A DNA stretch of 64,000 bases from Cercozoa sp. M6MM (GCA_040357565.1 JBDODJ010000010.1), one strand, 5' to 3'; positions 1 through 12,900 are shown, counted from the first letter of the stretch. The notes: generated by a model not told the origin, from the letters alone. Program-made: numbers and translations.

Positions 1-60
1 TCACCCATGCAGTTATAAGTCAAAGAAAACCTACCACGGAGCGTCTTAAAGTGTCCTACC

Positions 61-555
61 TTACGGGACAAAAGGTTTGACACTAAAGCACGCACAAGAA
101 GGGTAACCTTGAAAGCCAAGAAGAATAGCATAGATTCGCTGTTTGGTTAGAGTAAGCGATACTAATGTCTGAGTTGCGATTTCTTTCAAAAGATGTCCAA
201 TTGTCATCAGCGTTGTACAAGCACTACAGGCACGACCGACATGCATTTTGACCCCAGACACACCACAATAATGGGGTAAATGCACCTGCAGCATTGTGAG
301 TTGCCCAGGGTGCTTGATGAACCGAGCCTCGTTCACTAGGCGTGCAGATGCAACGTCTGCACCAAGCGCAGTGTCAGTGTTGGACGAAATCTTTTGTGAA
401 AGCACGACGGTGGCAACGAGAAGCACAAGTGTAGCGCACGTGAGAGAAAAGACGACGAAACGCGCAATTGTAGTCAGCCGCGTGAGAGAACTGGCATTTT
501 GATCCAACTCGGCGGTCACAGTGGCAAAGTCATGACTTTGCCGCCTCGGGGCCAT
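61..555 (-). CDS. Single-pass membrane protein, partial at left edge
   Basis: I do not recognise a family. The ATG at 553-555 opens a frame with a short polar N-terminus and one hydrophobic helix at about residues 31-55 (FVVFSLTCATLVLLVATVVL), which suggests a type II membrane protein. The frame stays open for 164 codons, but a better model has an intron of about 70 nt beginning at the gtgcat near 292 and ending at a ctgtag near 226. The next exon then reads with NWT and NQT glycosylation sequons and several cysteines, as expected of an extracytoplasmic domain, and it seems to continue beyond base 1 through another intron. The C-terminus is therefore missing or uncertain. Coding status rests on the helix, the sequons and plausible splice sites only. 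Confidence 0.4.
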   Translation of the reverse strand: MAPRRQSHDFATVTAELDQNASSLTRLTTIARFVVFSLTCATLVLLVATVVLSQKISSNTDTALGADVASARLVNEARFIKHPGQLTMLQVHLPHYCGVSGVKMHVGRACSACTTLMTIGHLLKEIATQTLVSLTLTKQRIYAILLGFQGYPSCACFSVKPFVP

Positions 556-1600
556 TGGGGCAGAAAACCTTGCACCGTCACGTGACGACGGACGCGAGAA
601 ACAAATGCAACTGTACTGTACTCACGTTTGAGGTCCACGTCTCAGTGCGCGTTGCACTGCGTGCACTGAAACGCGAGCAAGCAGCTGCACAGGAGGTGGC
701 CACACGCGACCCATCATGACATGACGGAAGCGATCACTTCTCAGTAGGTGGCCGCTTTTTAAACTTGGGTTGGTCGCAGCTCAGTGCCCACGTACGACAC
801 AACGCGTTGAGATGCTTCAGGGCGTAATGAAAGGTACTGGAAAGGTGTACTCATTGGATCAATTTTTGTCTTAAATTGCGATCAATTTGCCCCCCGCCCA
901 GGTTGGCTGTTAAAGCGGGGCAAGCGCCTCCTGTCTCGTTGGAGGTGTCGATTTTTTGTCCTTAAATCAAACGGAGACTTAGCCTACTACACCGACGAAA
1001 GTTGCGGGCAGTTGCTTGGCGTGTGCTCGCTGGGTGACGCCGTTCGGTGCCTGATTTCGATTTAAACCTAACTGTACCCAAACGTGTTTTTGACCTTGAT
1101 ATCTGCCAGACTGTTAAGTGTGGATGTGAGAAATGATTCTGACTTCAAGGGCGCCCTCCGTGAAGTCACTACGTAGAATCTCACCCTCCCTGCATGCTTA
1201 CAAATCCTGCTTTTGTGTCGCTATAGCAAACACTCGTCTCGTGCGTTCAAAATCGTTTCAAAAGCACGGTAAAATGATACTGATTTAATTCATATATGCC
1301 ATTTGTCACACCCGGCATGTGACCCGTACCCTCCTAGCGTGTGGTGCTTTGTGCCGATGAAAGATTCGGTGGACCAGTGGCTGTCTCAGTTGACGCCATT
1401 CATTCCTGTACGATGGCTACCCTTCAGGCACACTCACAGTCTGAAAATTTAGATTTAAGTTGAGTTTACAGGGTGGAAACGGTCGTGCAGCACTTGTCCC
1501 TTCAATATCGGTAGAGTTGTCTTCACATGCTTTGCCGTACGTTGTGGTTCGTTAATCGCTGGGACTTTTTGCAGGGCTATCTTGCTCAATTCAACCTTCG
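556..1600. other. Intergenic region
   Basis: About 1 kb between a leftward and a rightward gene. I find no convincing exon, RNA gene or repeat. It presumably holds the promoter and any first non-coding exon of the RGS gene, but no clear motif stands out. Confidence 0.4.
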
Positions 1601-1609
1601 AAGCAAGAA

Positions 1610-3285
1610 GTGGGAACTCTGCTTCGCGGCTTTGTGGTAAAATCTTGTTGCTTTCTTCCGGCTCCGTCACAGCTCGTCAGTGATTGTTGCTGTTGCTGCA
1701 GCTCACCGTCGCTGTTCTTGTTCAACGACAAGAAGGGATTCAGCGCCTTCTTTGCCGAAGAACAAGCTCGCGCTGTTGGCCAATTACCAAACGTGTGTTT
1801 TCTTTAGCAATGCTGTGACCGTGTTACTGTATCAAACAAGTTTACAACAACGAATATGATACACAGAGTCATCGCAGTAGTCACTTGCTTGAGATCCTGC
1901 CGTTGTCTGGTGCTTCGGTTGTCAAAGCAGGATGCAGTCACGCTGATAGTCACATTGTAAGTCTCTTTATGTATAATAAGTTCTCTGCGCATACACGCCC
2001 GTCACGTAGCTCTCACTGTTGCGACGTCTGGACACTGAAGATTCCGGCGTGTCTGAGGTGTGCTTTTTTGAGTACCTGTTTTGCGATAAGATCATGACGT
2101 CAGTGTATGTATTTCTGCAGGCCGCTGGGGAGACTGAAAGCTTCATTTCTGTGCTGACTCGTATGTCTGTTTATTTTTGTGTACGCTAGTAAAGTTACCT
2201 CGATCTGTGCACTTTTGTTTTTATAGAACAAAAGAAAAGCGTGCAGTTCTTGGCGAAAAATTCAAGCGCCGCACATCGGTGGGAGCAGGCGCTAAAGAAT
2301 GTGCACTGCGAGGACACTTCATTGTCAAGTGTACTTCATCCTTACTGTTGTGCAAGTGTAATATGAAGTCATCAGGTATTGCAGACAGCGGAAGTTAGCA
2401 ACAAAGCGCTACCGTTGTTGGCCTCTTTAGAGACACTCCTATCGTCTTGTGCGGTAGACATAATAGTGTTCATTCTGAGGTTTTTATATTTTATGTGGTA
2501 CATAAATCTATGGGTATTTTGTTTAGACATCCCGTGAACACACCCGAGCGTTCCGACGATTCGCCAATTCCGAGTCGCCATTGCTTGATTTGGCCGTGCG
2601 GATTGCTGAATGGCGCGCCTTTGCGCAAATTAACTCAGCCGATCCAATCGTAAAGAAAGAAGCCGCGTCTCTGTGTGCAAAACTCAAAGATGAACTGGAA
2701 GAAGCCTGCAGCGCACTTGATGACGGTGGTGTAATCACTGTTGAAAGTTTTGATGACGTCTGTAACCTGCTCCTTGAGGCTATTGCGACCGATTTGGTAT
2801 TCTTGTTGCTCTGTGTCACTTGTTTGTCCTTTTAATGTCTTGACGTTTTGTTGTTGTTCAGAGCAAAAAAGGCGTTTGTCAAGTTCTCCAAAACCTTGAA
2901 TTTATGCCTCCGCCCTTACCGCACCTAGCCCCGATGTCACCTTTGCCGGTACTTTGCCGGTCTTACGGTTCTACTATTCAACTCTGAGTGTTACATTGTC
3001 TTTTGCTTGTTTAGGGATCTCTGCTGGTTTCGCCAACACTTCAAACAGTTCTACATGACGACGAGTTTGACGCCTTGTTTCAGTCTGTTGTTTCTGCCTC
3101 GGTCTATTCCAGAAATGTATATTTGTAGAGAACCCGACGAGCTCAGCGGAGATCGTTTGCTTCAGGTACGAGACAATGTTTGTCCTCTGTTCGGCGTGGA
3201 TCAATTTTTTCGCTAGGCGCTGCAAGACCAACGCGTATGCACTCGAATTATCGAGCAGCTTCAAGACCATTGGTATCCTCATCGA

Positions 3286-3325
<40 letters not shown>

Positions 3326-3347
3326 TGTGTGTGTGTGCGTGCGTGTG

Positions 3348-3378
<31 letters not shown>

Positions 3379-6300
3379 CGTGTGGTGTGTGTGTGTGTGT
3401 GTTATAGATATTCTCCTTTAAATTTATATATTTTAAACTGACTTGATAGCGATGCTCGGCTCTGCGCCCGGTTTGTGCGCGAACTGTACTCAGTTCAAAA
3501 GTTGGAATACACCCAGTTCAGACGGAGACGTTGCGTTGACCTCTACCGAAAGTTTGTATCGATTGTCAATGCAGAGTGCTTGCCGCTCAATAGTGCACAA
3601 CTGCATAGCACACGAATCGCATTGGTACTTTTAAAGAGGATCGGACTTCCTAGCTCTTGTTCACTCACTATTCTCGAATCTTAGCTGTGTGCTGACTCGT
3701 CTCCGTTTGATGTCGCTGCTCGTGCGGCGCAAGCTTGCGTATCATTCCTTTTATACCCGCCCCCTGTTTCTTGTACACACTGAGTGTGCGTCCTTATTAG
3801 GTGGAAAAAGCACTCGCCGACCAGCCAGCGGAGTGGAAGGCAGCCCTCATGGTATGTTAGGCGCGGTTGTTTACTACCGCCAGTTCTGTCAATGCTGTAG
3901 ACATTGACATCGACACCATTGCGACTTGATTCGAACTGCGTTGCTCCTCTGTTTCCATGGCTCAAGTCGCCGACTTCCAGCACCCGTTCTGTGGATTACG
4001 TAATTGACTACGACCTAGTGTGCATGAAGTAGGGAACACCGTCGTGCCTGTTAACGCACAGGCTTTTGTGATGACGCGATCTGACAGCGATTATTTTGTG
4101 CGATGGAGCCGACGCATCGCAGGAGCGACGAACTACTTCGAGTGTCATGTAATTTTATACTCGTTTACCCTGCCTCTATGCATCCCGTCTCTATCGTGCT
4201 TCGTTTCAGAGCGAAATCGAGCGCTTTGAAAGAACCGTTGATGAAATTGTTGGCAGACTGGGTACAGTACTGTATACCTATGGGCGATACCTTTTATGGT
4301 ATGCTCGCCTGGCTTGTTGGTAGGAGAAACGTCTATACAGGGGCACACTCGAGTCGAAGATTTGGTCGAGAGCATCTACAAGACGTTCCTTCTTCCAGAA
4401 TCACCGCTATGCGTCTGTGCGTCGGATACGGACTTGCACGTGCTGAACCTCTTCACAACCTTCGGCAGATACATGTTTCAGCCGCTCAAGGTCTTTGTCG
4501 AAACCCACGTCACCACTGTAAACCGATGCGATAATGCAGTGCTAGACTGAAACACTGGTGATGTTTATCGCTATCATTGCTTTGTCTGTTGAAAGGTGTT
4601 GTGGCCTCGTTTTCAACGTGAACGCAAAACCGCTAACAGGAACTTTGTGATGATAAAGTCGTCCAAGAAGAATAACTTGCTTGTCCCGTACCTTTGCTTG
4701 ACCTGTGTATTGTTTTGGACTCATTTATGTGGATTCGGATCTTTCGCATCGCGTAGGGGACTCAAGGATCCTCCAAAGTTCGCATCAGGTACGCATTTTT
4801 AGTTCTTCTGGTCGAGCAAATCAACGATTTGGTGCATAGTCTTGATTGATGCTCGGTTGGGACGTTATTTTCGGGTGTTTGTCGAACGTGATTGTGTTTC
4901 CTTCTTCCACGAACTGCTGTTCTTTGACGCTGTCCACGAGTACAAGTACATGGAAACGGCTGAGGACCGATACAGCGTGGGTCATATTTTATTTTGTGAA
5001 CGACGTGAATTGGGTTGTAAAGGTGTGTCGTAGTGTGCTCACAGAATTGCCGATCGATTTCTTCGTTCTGACGCCCCTCAGAAGGTAGATTTAAAGGTTT
5101 AGAAACTCGAAGGCACAAGTAAGTACGTATTGTGTGTTCTTGCTAAATTTACATGTAGTTGCTTTACGTTCGCGACGAAATCGTGAGCGATATTCTGCAG
5201 CAAATTGTAAATTTATATAATTTAGTTATTTTAGCACAATATCATGTGTCCTTCCACACAGTAAGTTTGATTTCTCGAGTCTCTGCACAGGATCAAGTGT
5301 CCGTTCCGAGAACCTTACTCGATTTTGCACAAGAGCAAGCGTTTACTGCTTTGGATGCTAACTGCTACTGTAAAAACTGCTTTCCTATTCGCTGTGTTGG
5401 TATTTATCAAATTTAAATGGTACTTGCTTAGGCGCACACTTTTTTGACTCCGACATGTACAAACGGATGTGTCTGCACTTGCAACGCATGTACAACCTCT
5501 CTGAGATGTTACCTTCGCTAGTGCTATTATCGTGATCGACAGTAAATTTAGTGCCTCGCCCGCGACGAAACGAAACACTGTTGTCTTGGGTTTTCCTAAA
5601 AATGCAGTAAGTTTTTCAATAAACTTTCGCTGACTCCAGTGAGATACAAATCTACAGGAAGAGTTCGAATCACTGCTTCTTCACAGTCAAGGTAACTTGC
5701 ATCCATTTTAGCGAGGTATAAATTTTACACTGTAGATTTACGAGTGAGTAGAGACCTCGCTGGGCGAACAGTTTGAAGCCTTCCTCCGTGATGCATACTG
5801 CGTCGAAAACCTTCTGTTTTGCCGACGGTGCCAACACAGTCTTTTCTCCCAGCTAAAGTTTGTAACTCTACTGAGTTTCGTTTTTGCAGCGTCCAGCAGT
5901 TCCGTGACGCAGCTCTCGCTGTAGAACGCCGCATATTTGGTGCGTTTTGAATCTCGTCAATATTACCGATATCACGTGTCCGTGGGACTTATATTTAAAA
6001 TTACTTGATTCTCTTATACACAACAGTGCGTAAAATCTTCGAAGATTTTCTCAGTGATGAAGCGCCTTTGCATATCAACTTACCGAGTGTGGTAAATTTG
6101 CATTCATAGATTTTGGTCTACTATCACCCGCCTTGAAATGGGTTGTGTTTCATGATTTCACAGGTGGCTGTCCAACTGGTCAACAAGCTAGAAAAGTCCG
6201 CAGGTGCACCATCACCAAGCGTATTCGACTCCGCACAGTCCGAAATACTACAACTGATGTGGACTGACTCTTGTAACTCATCACTTCTGTTTTGCTTTCA

Positions 6301-6383
6301 TTTGTTTTCTCGATAACATTTTTGATACCTTATATTTATTTGCAGGGGCGCGCTTTGTTTCCACGCTTCAGTGCTCAGGATAG
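1610..6383 (+). CDS. Protein with several RGS-like domains
   Basis: A gene of many small exons. The last four exons give the clearest RGS (regulator of G-protein signalling) domain. One starts EQFEAFLRDAYCVENLLF near 5757 and is followed by VQQFRDAALAVERRIF. The next reads VRKIFEDFLSDEAPLHINLP near 6027. The last carries FDSAQSEILQLMWTDS and ends DSWARFVST before the TAG at 6381-6383. Earlier exons repeat the pattern: RYFRVFVERDCVSFFHELL near 4858, LYRKFVSIVNAECLPLNS near 3541 and FRRFANSESPLLDLAVRIAEW near 2548. I estimate three or four RGS-like units. RGS domains speed GTP hydrolysis by G-alpha subunits; several in one chain would be unusual. The start is unresolved: the first plausible coding exon is near 1710-1790. 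Exons outside the last domain have uncertain phases. Confidence 0.6.
3290..3404 (+). repeat. (TG)n microsatellite in an RGS-gene intron
   Basis: An imperfect TG tract broken by TACG, TGCG and TGTGG units. It follows directly on an exon ending HWYPHRI, so the tract supplies a run of overlapping possible GT donors. No coding role; the cysteine-valine reading frames across it are artefacts. Confidence 0.9.
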
Positions 6384-6796
6384 GTGGCTGTGCGGTTGGA
6401 GTTCGATTCGATCACGTCGAAACTAATCATGAGCAGAGTGGCCGTCTCGCAGCGAACGTAACCTTCGTTTTTCAGAATTCGAAGTTTTCGAACCAAACGT
6501 CAGCATCGATCTGACTGTCGTCGCGTACGGTACCGTCGGTGTACCTCTGCGTCGTATCGCGTCGCCGGCGCGGCGCTGACTTACTAAGTTTAGCTATACG
6601 ATTGCTGGCTAGCTATATGTATCGTATGACGCCATGGTAAATGATGACGTGACCGGACGTTACACCAGGTCGCTCAAGTTATAGTGATCGCAGCTCACAT
6701 GAGCGACCGGACAGAATCAGCGCCGTTCCAGCTGCGTTTCTCAGTAACGTGAACACGACAGGACAGTTCAGGTCACTGCGCGTGCAGGAATTCACG

Positions 6797-7827
6797 TTAA
6801 GCACCATTGTCTTGCTCTTGCTGAGCCGCCTGAATTGCTCCCATTAGCTTCGCGAAGTCGCGTGCACTGCGACGTGATTCCTTCTTGGCCTACGGAATAT
6901 ACGTAATCGAAATATCGGCACAACACAAATGCGATTCTGTTGCCTTAACAGAGGGTTGAAAATTGTTCCAACAGGTAAAACATCGATTTTATCGTATTGA
7001 TTCGCTATTGCCCAAGTAAAATGCACCTTGCGGTAATGGGATTGTTCTGCAAGCTTGTCGTGAAGCACATCAGGTCGGAAGCTGCTGGATTTTTTCACTA
7101 TCCTGCGTAAATCCGGCTCTGGTTCTACGAGACTGTCGGATTTGCCTGTGCCTGGGGTGATGATGTGCGAGTCCTCTTTTTCTTCTTCAGCTTCACTGTC
7201 GTCTATTTCATCGCTTCCGAATTCCTCCTCGGAGCTCGTACTTTCGTCATCAACATCGGTAGCCTCGTCGATTTCGCCTCCCCTCTCGTTCCCGTACTCA
7301 AGTTCAACGTGTTGCATGACAATTTCGTCTTCACTTTTTATTCCATCCGATTTCAAATTTCCATCTATCACCCATCCGCTTCATCTTAATTCTCATGATC
7401 AGGTAGCGTAAAGTACTGATGGTGTACAGTATTTACACACTTGCATGGAATTCTTACTGTCAGCCTCCGCGAATCCCGAGTGCTTTCTCTTCTCCATCCG
7501 GTCGGAGACTTTGCCGATACGTTTCGGCCCAGAGCTTCGACGAGGAGCATGTCTTTCGGTTGTGGCGCGTGCTTGACTGTACGTGTTTTTGCCTTCGAGC
7601 TGGCTCGGTTTTCTTCTGCTTTGTTGGACAGCAACTGCGTTTTGCTTGCGTGTTGAGCTTGAAGCGATGCAGCCCATTCAACAGTGGCCTGATTGAGCTT
7701 TTGCAGCAAACGTTTCAGTTAGCGTTGTGTCTAATTGCACTGGACTCACCAATCGTGATGAGTTTGTCCCCCCCTCTGGGTCGGTCAAATTTTTCCAAAA
7801 ACAGCGTTTCTCTCGAAACTCTGCCAT
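6797..7827 (-). CDS. Acidic, probably nuclear protein of unknown family
   Basis: I do not recognise it. The start is ATG at 7825-7827 (MAEFREKRCFWKNLTDPEGG). A canonical GTGAGT donor near 7751 joins an exon beginning ATVEWAASLQAQ. The middle exon, from about 7371 down, has a strongly acidic serine-rich stretch (STSSEEEFGSDEIDDSEAEEE), then DLRRIVKKSSSFRPDVLHDK and VGTIFNPLLRQQ. A last exon, entered at the TAG near 6889-6893, reads AKKESRRSARDFAKLMGAIQ and ends in QDNGA before TAA (6797-6799). Acidic tracts followed by basic helices are common in chromatin or ribosome-biogenesis factors, but that is only an inference. The link between the second and third exons is not certain. The gene converges on the RGS gene. 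Confidence 0.55.
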
Positions 7828-7938
7828 CTGCCGTGGCAAAAAAGCCACACAATCCAACCAAACCACGTCGTTTGGCAACTACACCAAGCCTGTACAGTAC
7901 TTCACTTTATCTAGTTGTCTGCACGGCACCTTTTAGGT

Positions 7939-8296
7939 ATGGATTCGAAGCTGAAGGCCACTGGGGGGGAAGCTCGATATTCGTATCCTTTACCGTAGGG
8001 CTTTAATGAAGGCACACTTCAACATGTCGTCCGCAATTCCACATGCCGAAGATTTGACAAAGGTGTTCGCATCCTACTCGAAACTTTGTGGACGACGGCG
8101 AAGTTCAATTCATGGTGGTAATTCCCTTCCCTGTGCTCTCTTGATCGACAGAAGCCTGAAGGAGCTCTAAATTATAGGTTCTGTATCGTTGTTCAGCTCA
8201 AGCCGTCATTCCAAAAATAGACAGTGCTAGGTTTGTCAAGATTATCCAAGATGCAGGCTTAGAAATTCCCAGCAACCTGGTTCTACCCACTTTAAC

Positions 8297-8340
<44 letters not shown>
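7939..8340 (+). CDS. p25-alpha/TPPP-like candidate, interrupted by an assembly gap
   Basis: ATG at 7939 opens MDSKLKATGGEAR. A following exon contains AEDLTKVFASYSKL, and one near 8180 reads IPKIDSARFVKIIQDAGL. The order (a helix with F..Y..L, then a basic D-x-x-x-F-x-K-I-x-x-D-x-G-L helix) resembles the p25-alpha (tubulin polymerisation-promoting protein) domain, found in flagellated eukaryotes. The rest is lost in the CA tract and the 100-N gap that starts at 8345. Exon phases are not proven, so both the family and the junctions are tentative. Confidence 0.3.
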
Positions 8341-8344
<4 letters not shown>

Positions 8345-8456
8345 NNNNNNNNNNNNNNNNNNNNNNNNNNNNNNNNNNNNNNNNNNNNNNNNNNNNNNNN
8401 NNNNNNNNNNNNNNNNNNNNNNNNNNNNNNNNNNNNNNNNNNNNCCCCCCCCCCCC
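8299..8456. repeat. (CA)n tract with 100-N assembly gap and poly-C
   Basis: A CA microsatellite runs into exactly 100 N (8345-8444), then a 12-base C run. The gap has the standard unknown-size length, so the true distance here is not known. Confidence 0.95.
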
Positions 8457-8584
8457 ACTTGGCTGAGATCCAGTGTCAAAGTCGTCATCGATAAAGCTGC
8501 CTAATTCGCTCTAGTTTCGCAGGCTAGAAAAATGGAGCTTCGCTGAACGCCAACCAGGACTGAGACGAGACTGCGGGTTAGGGG

Positions 8585-8715
8585 TATGGGGGGTTCGAGG
8601 CAAAACCGAACCCCCAAAATATCTACCCCTTACCCCCTTTTAGCCCCCTTACCCCTCCCCTTAACCTCTCGATTTGATTCTGATTTTGTGGAAACCAAGT
8701 ACAATTTAACGTAAA
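8585..8715 (+). mobile_element. Fragment of a dispersed inverted-repeat element (left end)
   Basis: The stretch containing GGTTCGAGGCAAAACCGAAC, then CCCCAAAATATCTACCCCTT, a C/T-rich tract with repeated TTACCCC, and a GATTCTGATTTTGT end matches the left part of the element at 40960-41520 in the same order. Only the terminal inverted repeat and the C-rich portion are kept. Downstream it diverges at once, so this is a truncated copy. Confidence 0.6.
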
Positions 8716-8769
8716 AGTGGGTTTCAAACGCCCCAGAACCCTTGGAGGGGTTACCGCATCGCGACTCGA

Positions 8770-9534
8770 CTAGGAGACGGGAAAGGCGGGTTCCAGCGCC
8801 GCAGAGATAGCTTCAACGGCAGCTTCCACCTGCAACAGAAGCACTTGTGCCATTCCATCGAAAACGCAATGTACAGTGCAAGAACCTTCGCGCATGCAGC
8901 ACCCGTTTCTTCGCACGCTTTCTGTTCGTGCACAAAGTAAAAGATCTCAATGAGACAACGGACAGAAACTACGGTGTCAAGAATCGCCACAAACGGCAAA
9001 AACGACGTCGTTGCGGAAACCACCATGCACAGGTGCTCATCCTGCAATGAAAGTGTTAGTTGTAACCATTTTGTATCGGGTTCGTGTCTCTACCGGAATA
9101 TTGAACGTGAACACTGTGGCCGGAATCTCCGTGTCACCTCGTTCCATTCGCTCGTCTTCCTGTGCTCGGTAAAAAAGCACTGAGCGATACAACGACGTGC
9201 AATACGCACCATCTCTAATCGTCGTTCCAACAGCACTCGCGCCAGTGCACACAACGAGCACAGGCGTGATTGAACCTGCCCACAAAAGGTGCGTGGAGTG
9301 TACTTAGCACCAAGGGACGAGCACCTCAGAGGCTAGCCGCAAAGAAACACTGCTGGTGCGGTACGGGAAATCGCCGTCGCAAACCGAGGCTTGCACAAGC
9401 ACCTCACCATTCGGCTGTGCCAACGCGGTACACAGGACGCCTACAACTAACATATTTTTGAACGCAAAAAAAAGCCTACAAACCGTTGCCGAGAACGAGG
9501 GTCGCCAGGCGCCGGATTGTGTCCCATTGGACAA
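8770..9534 (-). CDS. Multi-helix membrane protein of unknown family
   Basis: No family recognised. ATG at 9532-9534 starts an exon with a hydrophobic stretch (FAFKNMLVVGVLCTALA) followed by LVQASVCDGDFPYRTSS. The second exon, near 9260 down, begins GSITPVLVVCTGASAVGTTI, a second likely helix, and ends near ETRTRYKMVTT. The third, near 9045 down, holds a third helix (ATTSFLPFVAILDTVVSV) and then LIEIFYFVH. A final short exon reads VEAAVEAISAALEPAFPVS before TAG at 8770-8772. It is divergent from the giant armadillo gene, separated by about 450 bp. Exon order is clear; exact junctions are not. Confidence 0.45.
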
Positions 9535-9559
9535 GCTGAGCAGGGATCAGCTACACGAC

Positions 9560-9990
9560 GTACGGACATTATAAAACCGGAGTCAAAGCGAAACTTATAC
9601 ACTCTCAGGTTCTTGCACTAACTCTGCCATTGAACTTGCACACTGTCACCACCAAAGACTGCTTAGGAAACGCTGGCAATTGTTGGCTTTAATTTCTGTC
9701 GAAAACAGAAAAGTACGGACGCGGTCGACTGCATGTGCTTGCACGAGACGAGAAACAGCCAGCAGCTAGTTTTACAGCTACTGTGCAGGATAAGCACGCC
9801 TGTGGTGGTGTAGAGCTGAGTGAAGCCCCAAGGGGACTAGTTCACTTCAGCGCGTGATTAACAGGTGCGGCTGAGGCCGCTATTCAGACGTCTGATGTCT
9901 AGTGTACCTCTGGCTTGTTACCCTGCTACGTGTGTGATGCGCATGTGCGTTGTGATTCGTCCTTTTTTGTGTGGTCGTGCCCCAAACAAG
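9560..9990. other. Divergent intergenic region
   Basis: About 430 bp between the leftward membrane-protein gene and the rightward armadillo gene. Probably carries both promoters and perhaps an unrecognised first exon of the armadillo gene. I see no clear motif. Confidence 0.4.
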
Positions 9991-9994
9991 ATTT

Positions 9995-12900
9995 CTGTGT
10001 CTTGGGCAGCGTTTTTCCAACATCGGTCGCGACGATGACGAGATCCGCCGCGTCGTGCACTCCATCGAGGAGAAGCCGAAATTTGCGCGCCTCGTCGAGT
10101 ACTCACTCAACTGTCTCGGCAGCATGATGCAGAACCGTTTCAACGCCGAGCCGATGATCCAAAGCGGCGGTATCGGCACTATCGAGATGGCGCTCAATAT
10201 GCACATGGGCAAGCCGAAGCTGATGGAAGAGGCTGCGCGCGTCTACAAGGGCATGGCGCGCGCGGGCGAGGAGTATGTGCTCGCTTGCGGTGAATCAGGT
10301 ATCCACCTCCGTACACAGGTGCTGTCTGTCTGTATATACCTTGATATACCGTGACTCTTGCCTAGGTGCCATCAACACGGCGCTTTCGTATCTGGATTGT
10401 GACCCACATGACTGCGGTACGCATGCGTGCGAAGTTTTGGAGTCGCTGTGCGCGACGGACCCGCCTGTCGATGACAACGTGACGCGGCTTCTCGAGGCCA
10501 ATGGCATCGCGCGCATCATCAAGGCGCTTGAGCAGGCGCCGGACAACCCCGATCTCGCGGCTGTGGCCGTGCGACTGCTCAACAAGCTGGGTACGATTTT
10601 GATCGTGCTAAGTGTTCCCGACCCCCTGTGTTTATCTCATTTTCTCACAGGTGCGTACAACGAGAGCATCGCCAAGCAAATCAACGCTCTAGGCGGTGGT
10701 ACGGCCATTCTGAACGCGTTGCAGCGCTTCCCGGACAACGCTGAGCTGGCGCGCAACGCCATCGAGGCGCTGGTGCGACTCGGGCGCATGGACCAGGCCA
10801 CATTCGATTTCCTAAAGTCGCGCGGCATTGTTGGAGCTACGACGCGCGCCATGGACATGCACCCGGATGACGCGTCGCTGCGTCTCATCGGTACCTCGGC
10901 CCTGGAGACCTTCGGTGACCTTGATGACCTGCGCCTGGCGCTAAACTCCGTCTCGGCTGCTGCTACCGGTGGCATCACCGACTACAAGCTCGTCGGACAG
11001 GCCATGGGTATTCTGAGCAACATGGCGCTCATCGACAAGAACCGGTAGCACCATCCCTTATGTTCACTCCTGCTACCCTTGACCTTTTTATGTAATACAG
11101 CGAGTTCATCCTGCGTCAAAACGGCATCCCGGACATGCATGCCGTAGTGGCGCAGTGCGTCGATGTCGCCGTGCACGACGAAGACGCGGCCGATCTGGTG
11201 GCCGCTGGTGTCCGCGGTCTGGGCCGCCTCATCAAGTCGGAGGCGTCGGCGCGCGAGTTCCTTGAGCAAGGCGGCATCGCGACCCTCGAAGACACGCTGC
11301 GCAAACACAAGGACAACCCCAAGGTGACCAACGCCGTCGCCGACGCACTCATGAACCTGTCAGCCACGCAGGTACTCATGTTCATGGTGGTAAGCCGGGA
11401 GGGGTATGTGTATGCGTTGTCTGTGTGCGTAGGCTGGACATTCGGCCATCCTGACGAGCGCCGACCTGATTCCACTCATGGTGCAGGTGTCGGTCGAGCA
11501 CCCGGAGTTCGTGGGCTACAACAACAAGGCCATGCAGGTGTTCGCGCGTCTCGCCGCCAGTGCCGACGGTTTGCAGAAGGCGATGGATGCCGGCCTCATG
11601 GCGGCCTGTGGCGCCGTGCTGGCCACGAGTGGCGACCAGGGTACCCTCCCGGCTTACTCATCCCCTTAACCTCCCCAACCCAACTAACCCGCCCCCCCCC
11701 CGTGCAGGCGTGCTGTTGCGCGACATGGAGCTGCTACAATCCCTGCTGCAGCACTCGGCAGATCTGACGGCAGAGAGCATGGCCGAGTACTGCGTGGAGC
11801 CGTTGATCTCGGTGCTGCAGGACAACCCGACGGACATGCTGCTGGTGAAGAACGCAATGAAGGTGCTCGGCATGCTGGCCCAGCTCAACCCGGCCATCGC
11901 AGACTTCATCAAGGAGCAGGGCGTCCAAGAGGCCATCGACAAGGTGCTCGAGGCCAACATCGGTAACAAGACTGTGAAGCGACTCGCCATGGACTTGCAG
12001 AAGGCCCTGAAGGTGCCCTTCCCTCCTGTTGTTATGCAGCTATCATTAATGTGACCCACCCTGCGGTTACCCGTGTACTCCCATAGGGTTCTTCGTCACT
12101 GACGGACACGCTGCGCAGCGTTCAGAGTCTGGTGGATGCCGTTCTGATGAACCCGAACGACCTGCAGCTACTGGCGGCCTTTGGTGAGCAGCTGCGCACG
12201 ATCGCAAGCTACACGGGCGACGCCAAGCACCTGCAGACCATCCTCAACACGGGTATCATGGCCAAGCTTCCTGAGCTGTTCCGCGCCGTTGGCACCCTCG
12301 CCACGAAGAGCGACACACAGAAGAACCTGCTCGAGGACCTCGCGCTGCTGGCGCTGCAGATGCTGCAGGGCGATGCCAAAACGCGACGCGAGTTTGTTGA
12401 GAGCGGTGCGCTGCGTGCCTTACTAGAGTCCTACACGGCCAACCCGACATACACGCAGCTGGCCGATGCCGTGGTCGAAGCATGCAAATGGCTCGTGCAG
12501 CAAGACGAGGATGGCGACGCCGACGAGGAGCAATGGCTTTTGCAGGAGCTCTTTGCTGCCGGCGCCGTGCCCGTGCTGGATGAGATCTCGAGCAACAACG
12601 CCGAGCTGCCCGAGCTGCTCGCTGACGTCGCTCGTGTGCTCGGACGCCTCGCCATGGATGAGGTGCTTGCGGCTACCAGTGAAACATTGATTTCCCTTAT
12701 ACCATTGATACTCACCTTAGTCGCACGCCGAGCGTGTCGGCGAGGAGGCAGGCGGAGCGCTGGTGACGGCAGTCTCGGCCACTCTGGATTACGCTGTGCA
12801 GGAGGCAAGCGAGGAAGCCAAGTACAACCTTCTGTCTCTACCCAATCATACTGATACCGCCCTGTTACCCTACATTTTGATAGGGAGATGATGCTAGACT

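Noticed and set aside
3176-3421. Open frames of alternating Cys-Val or Thr-His (also at 17131, 19043, 42294, 42979 and 48922)
   Set aside because: Translations of CA/TG microsatellites; they are intronic and have no family resemblance.
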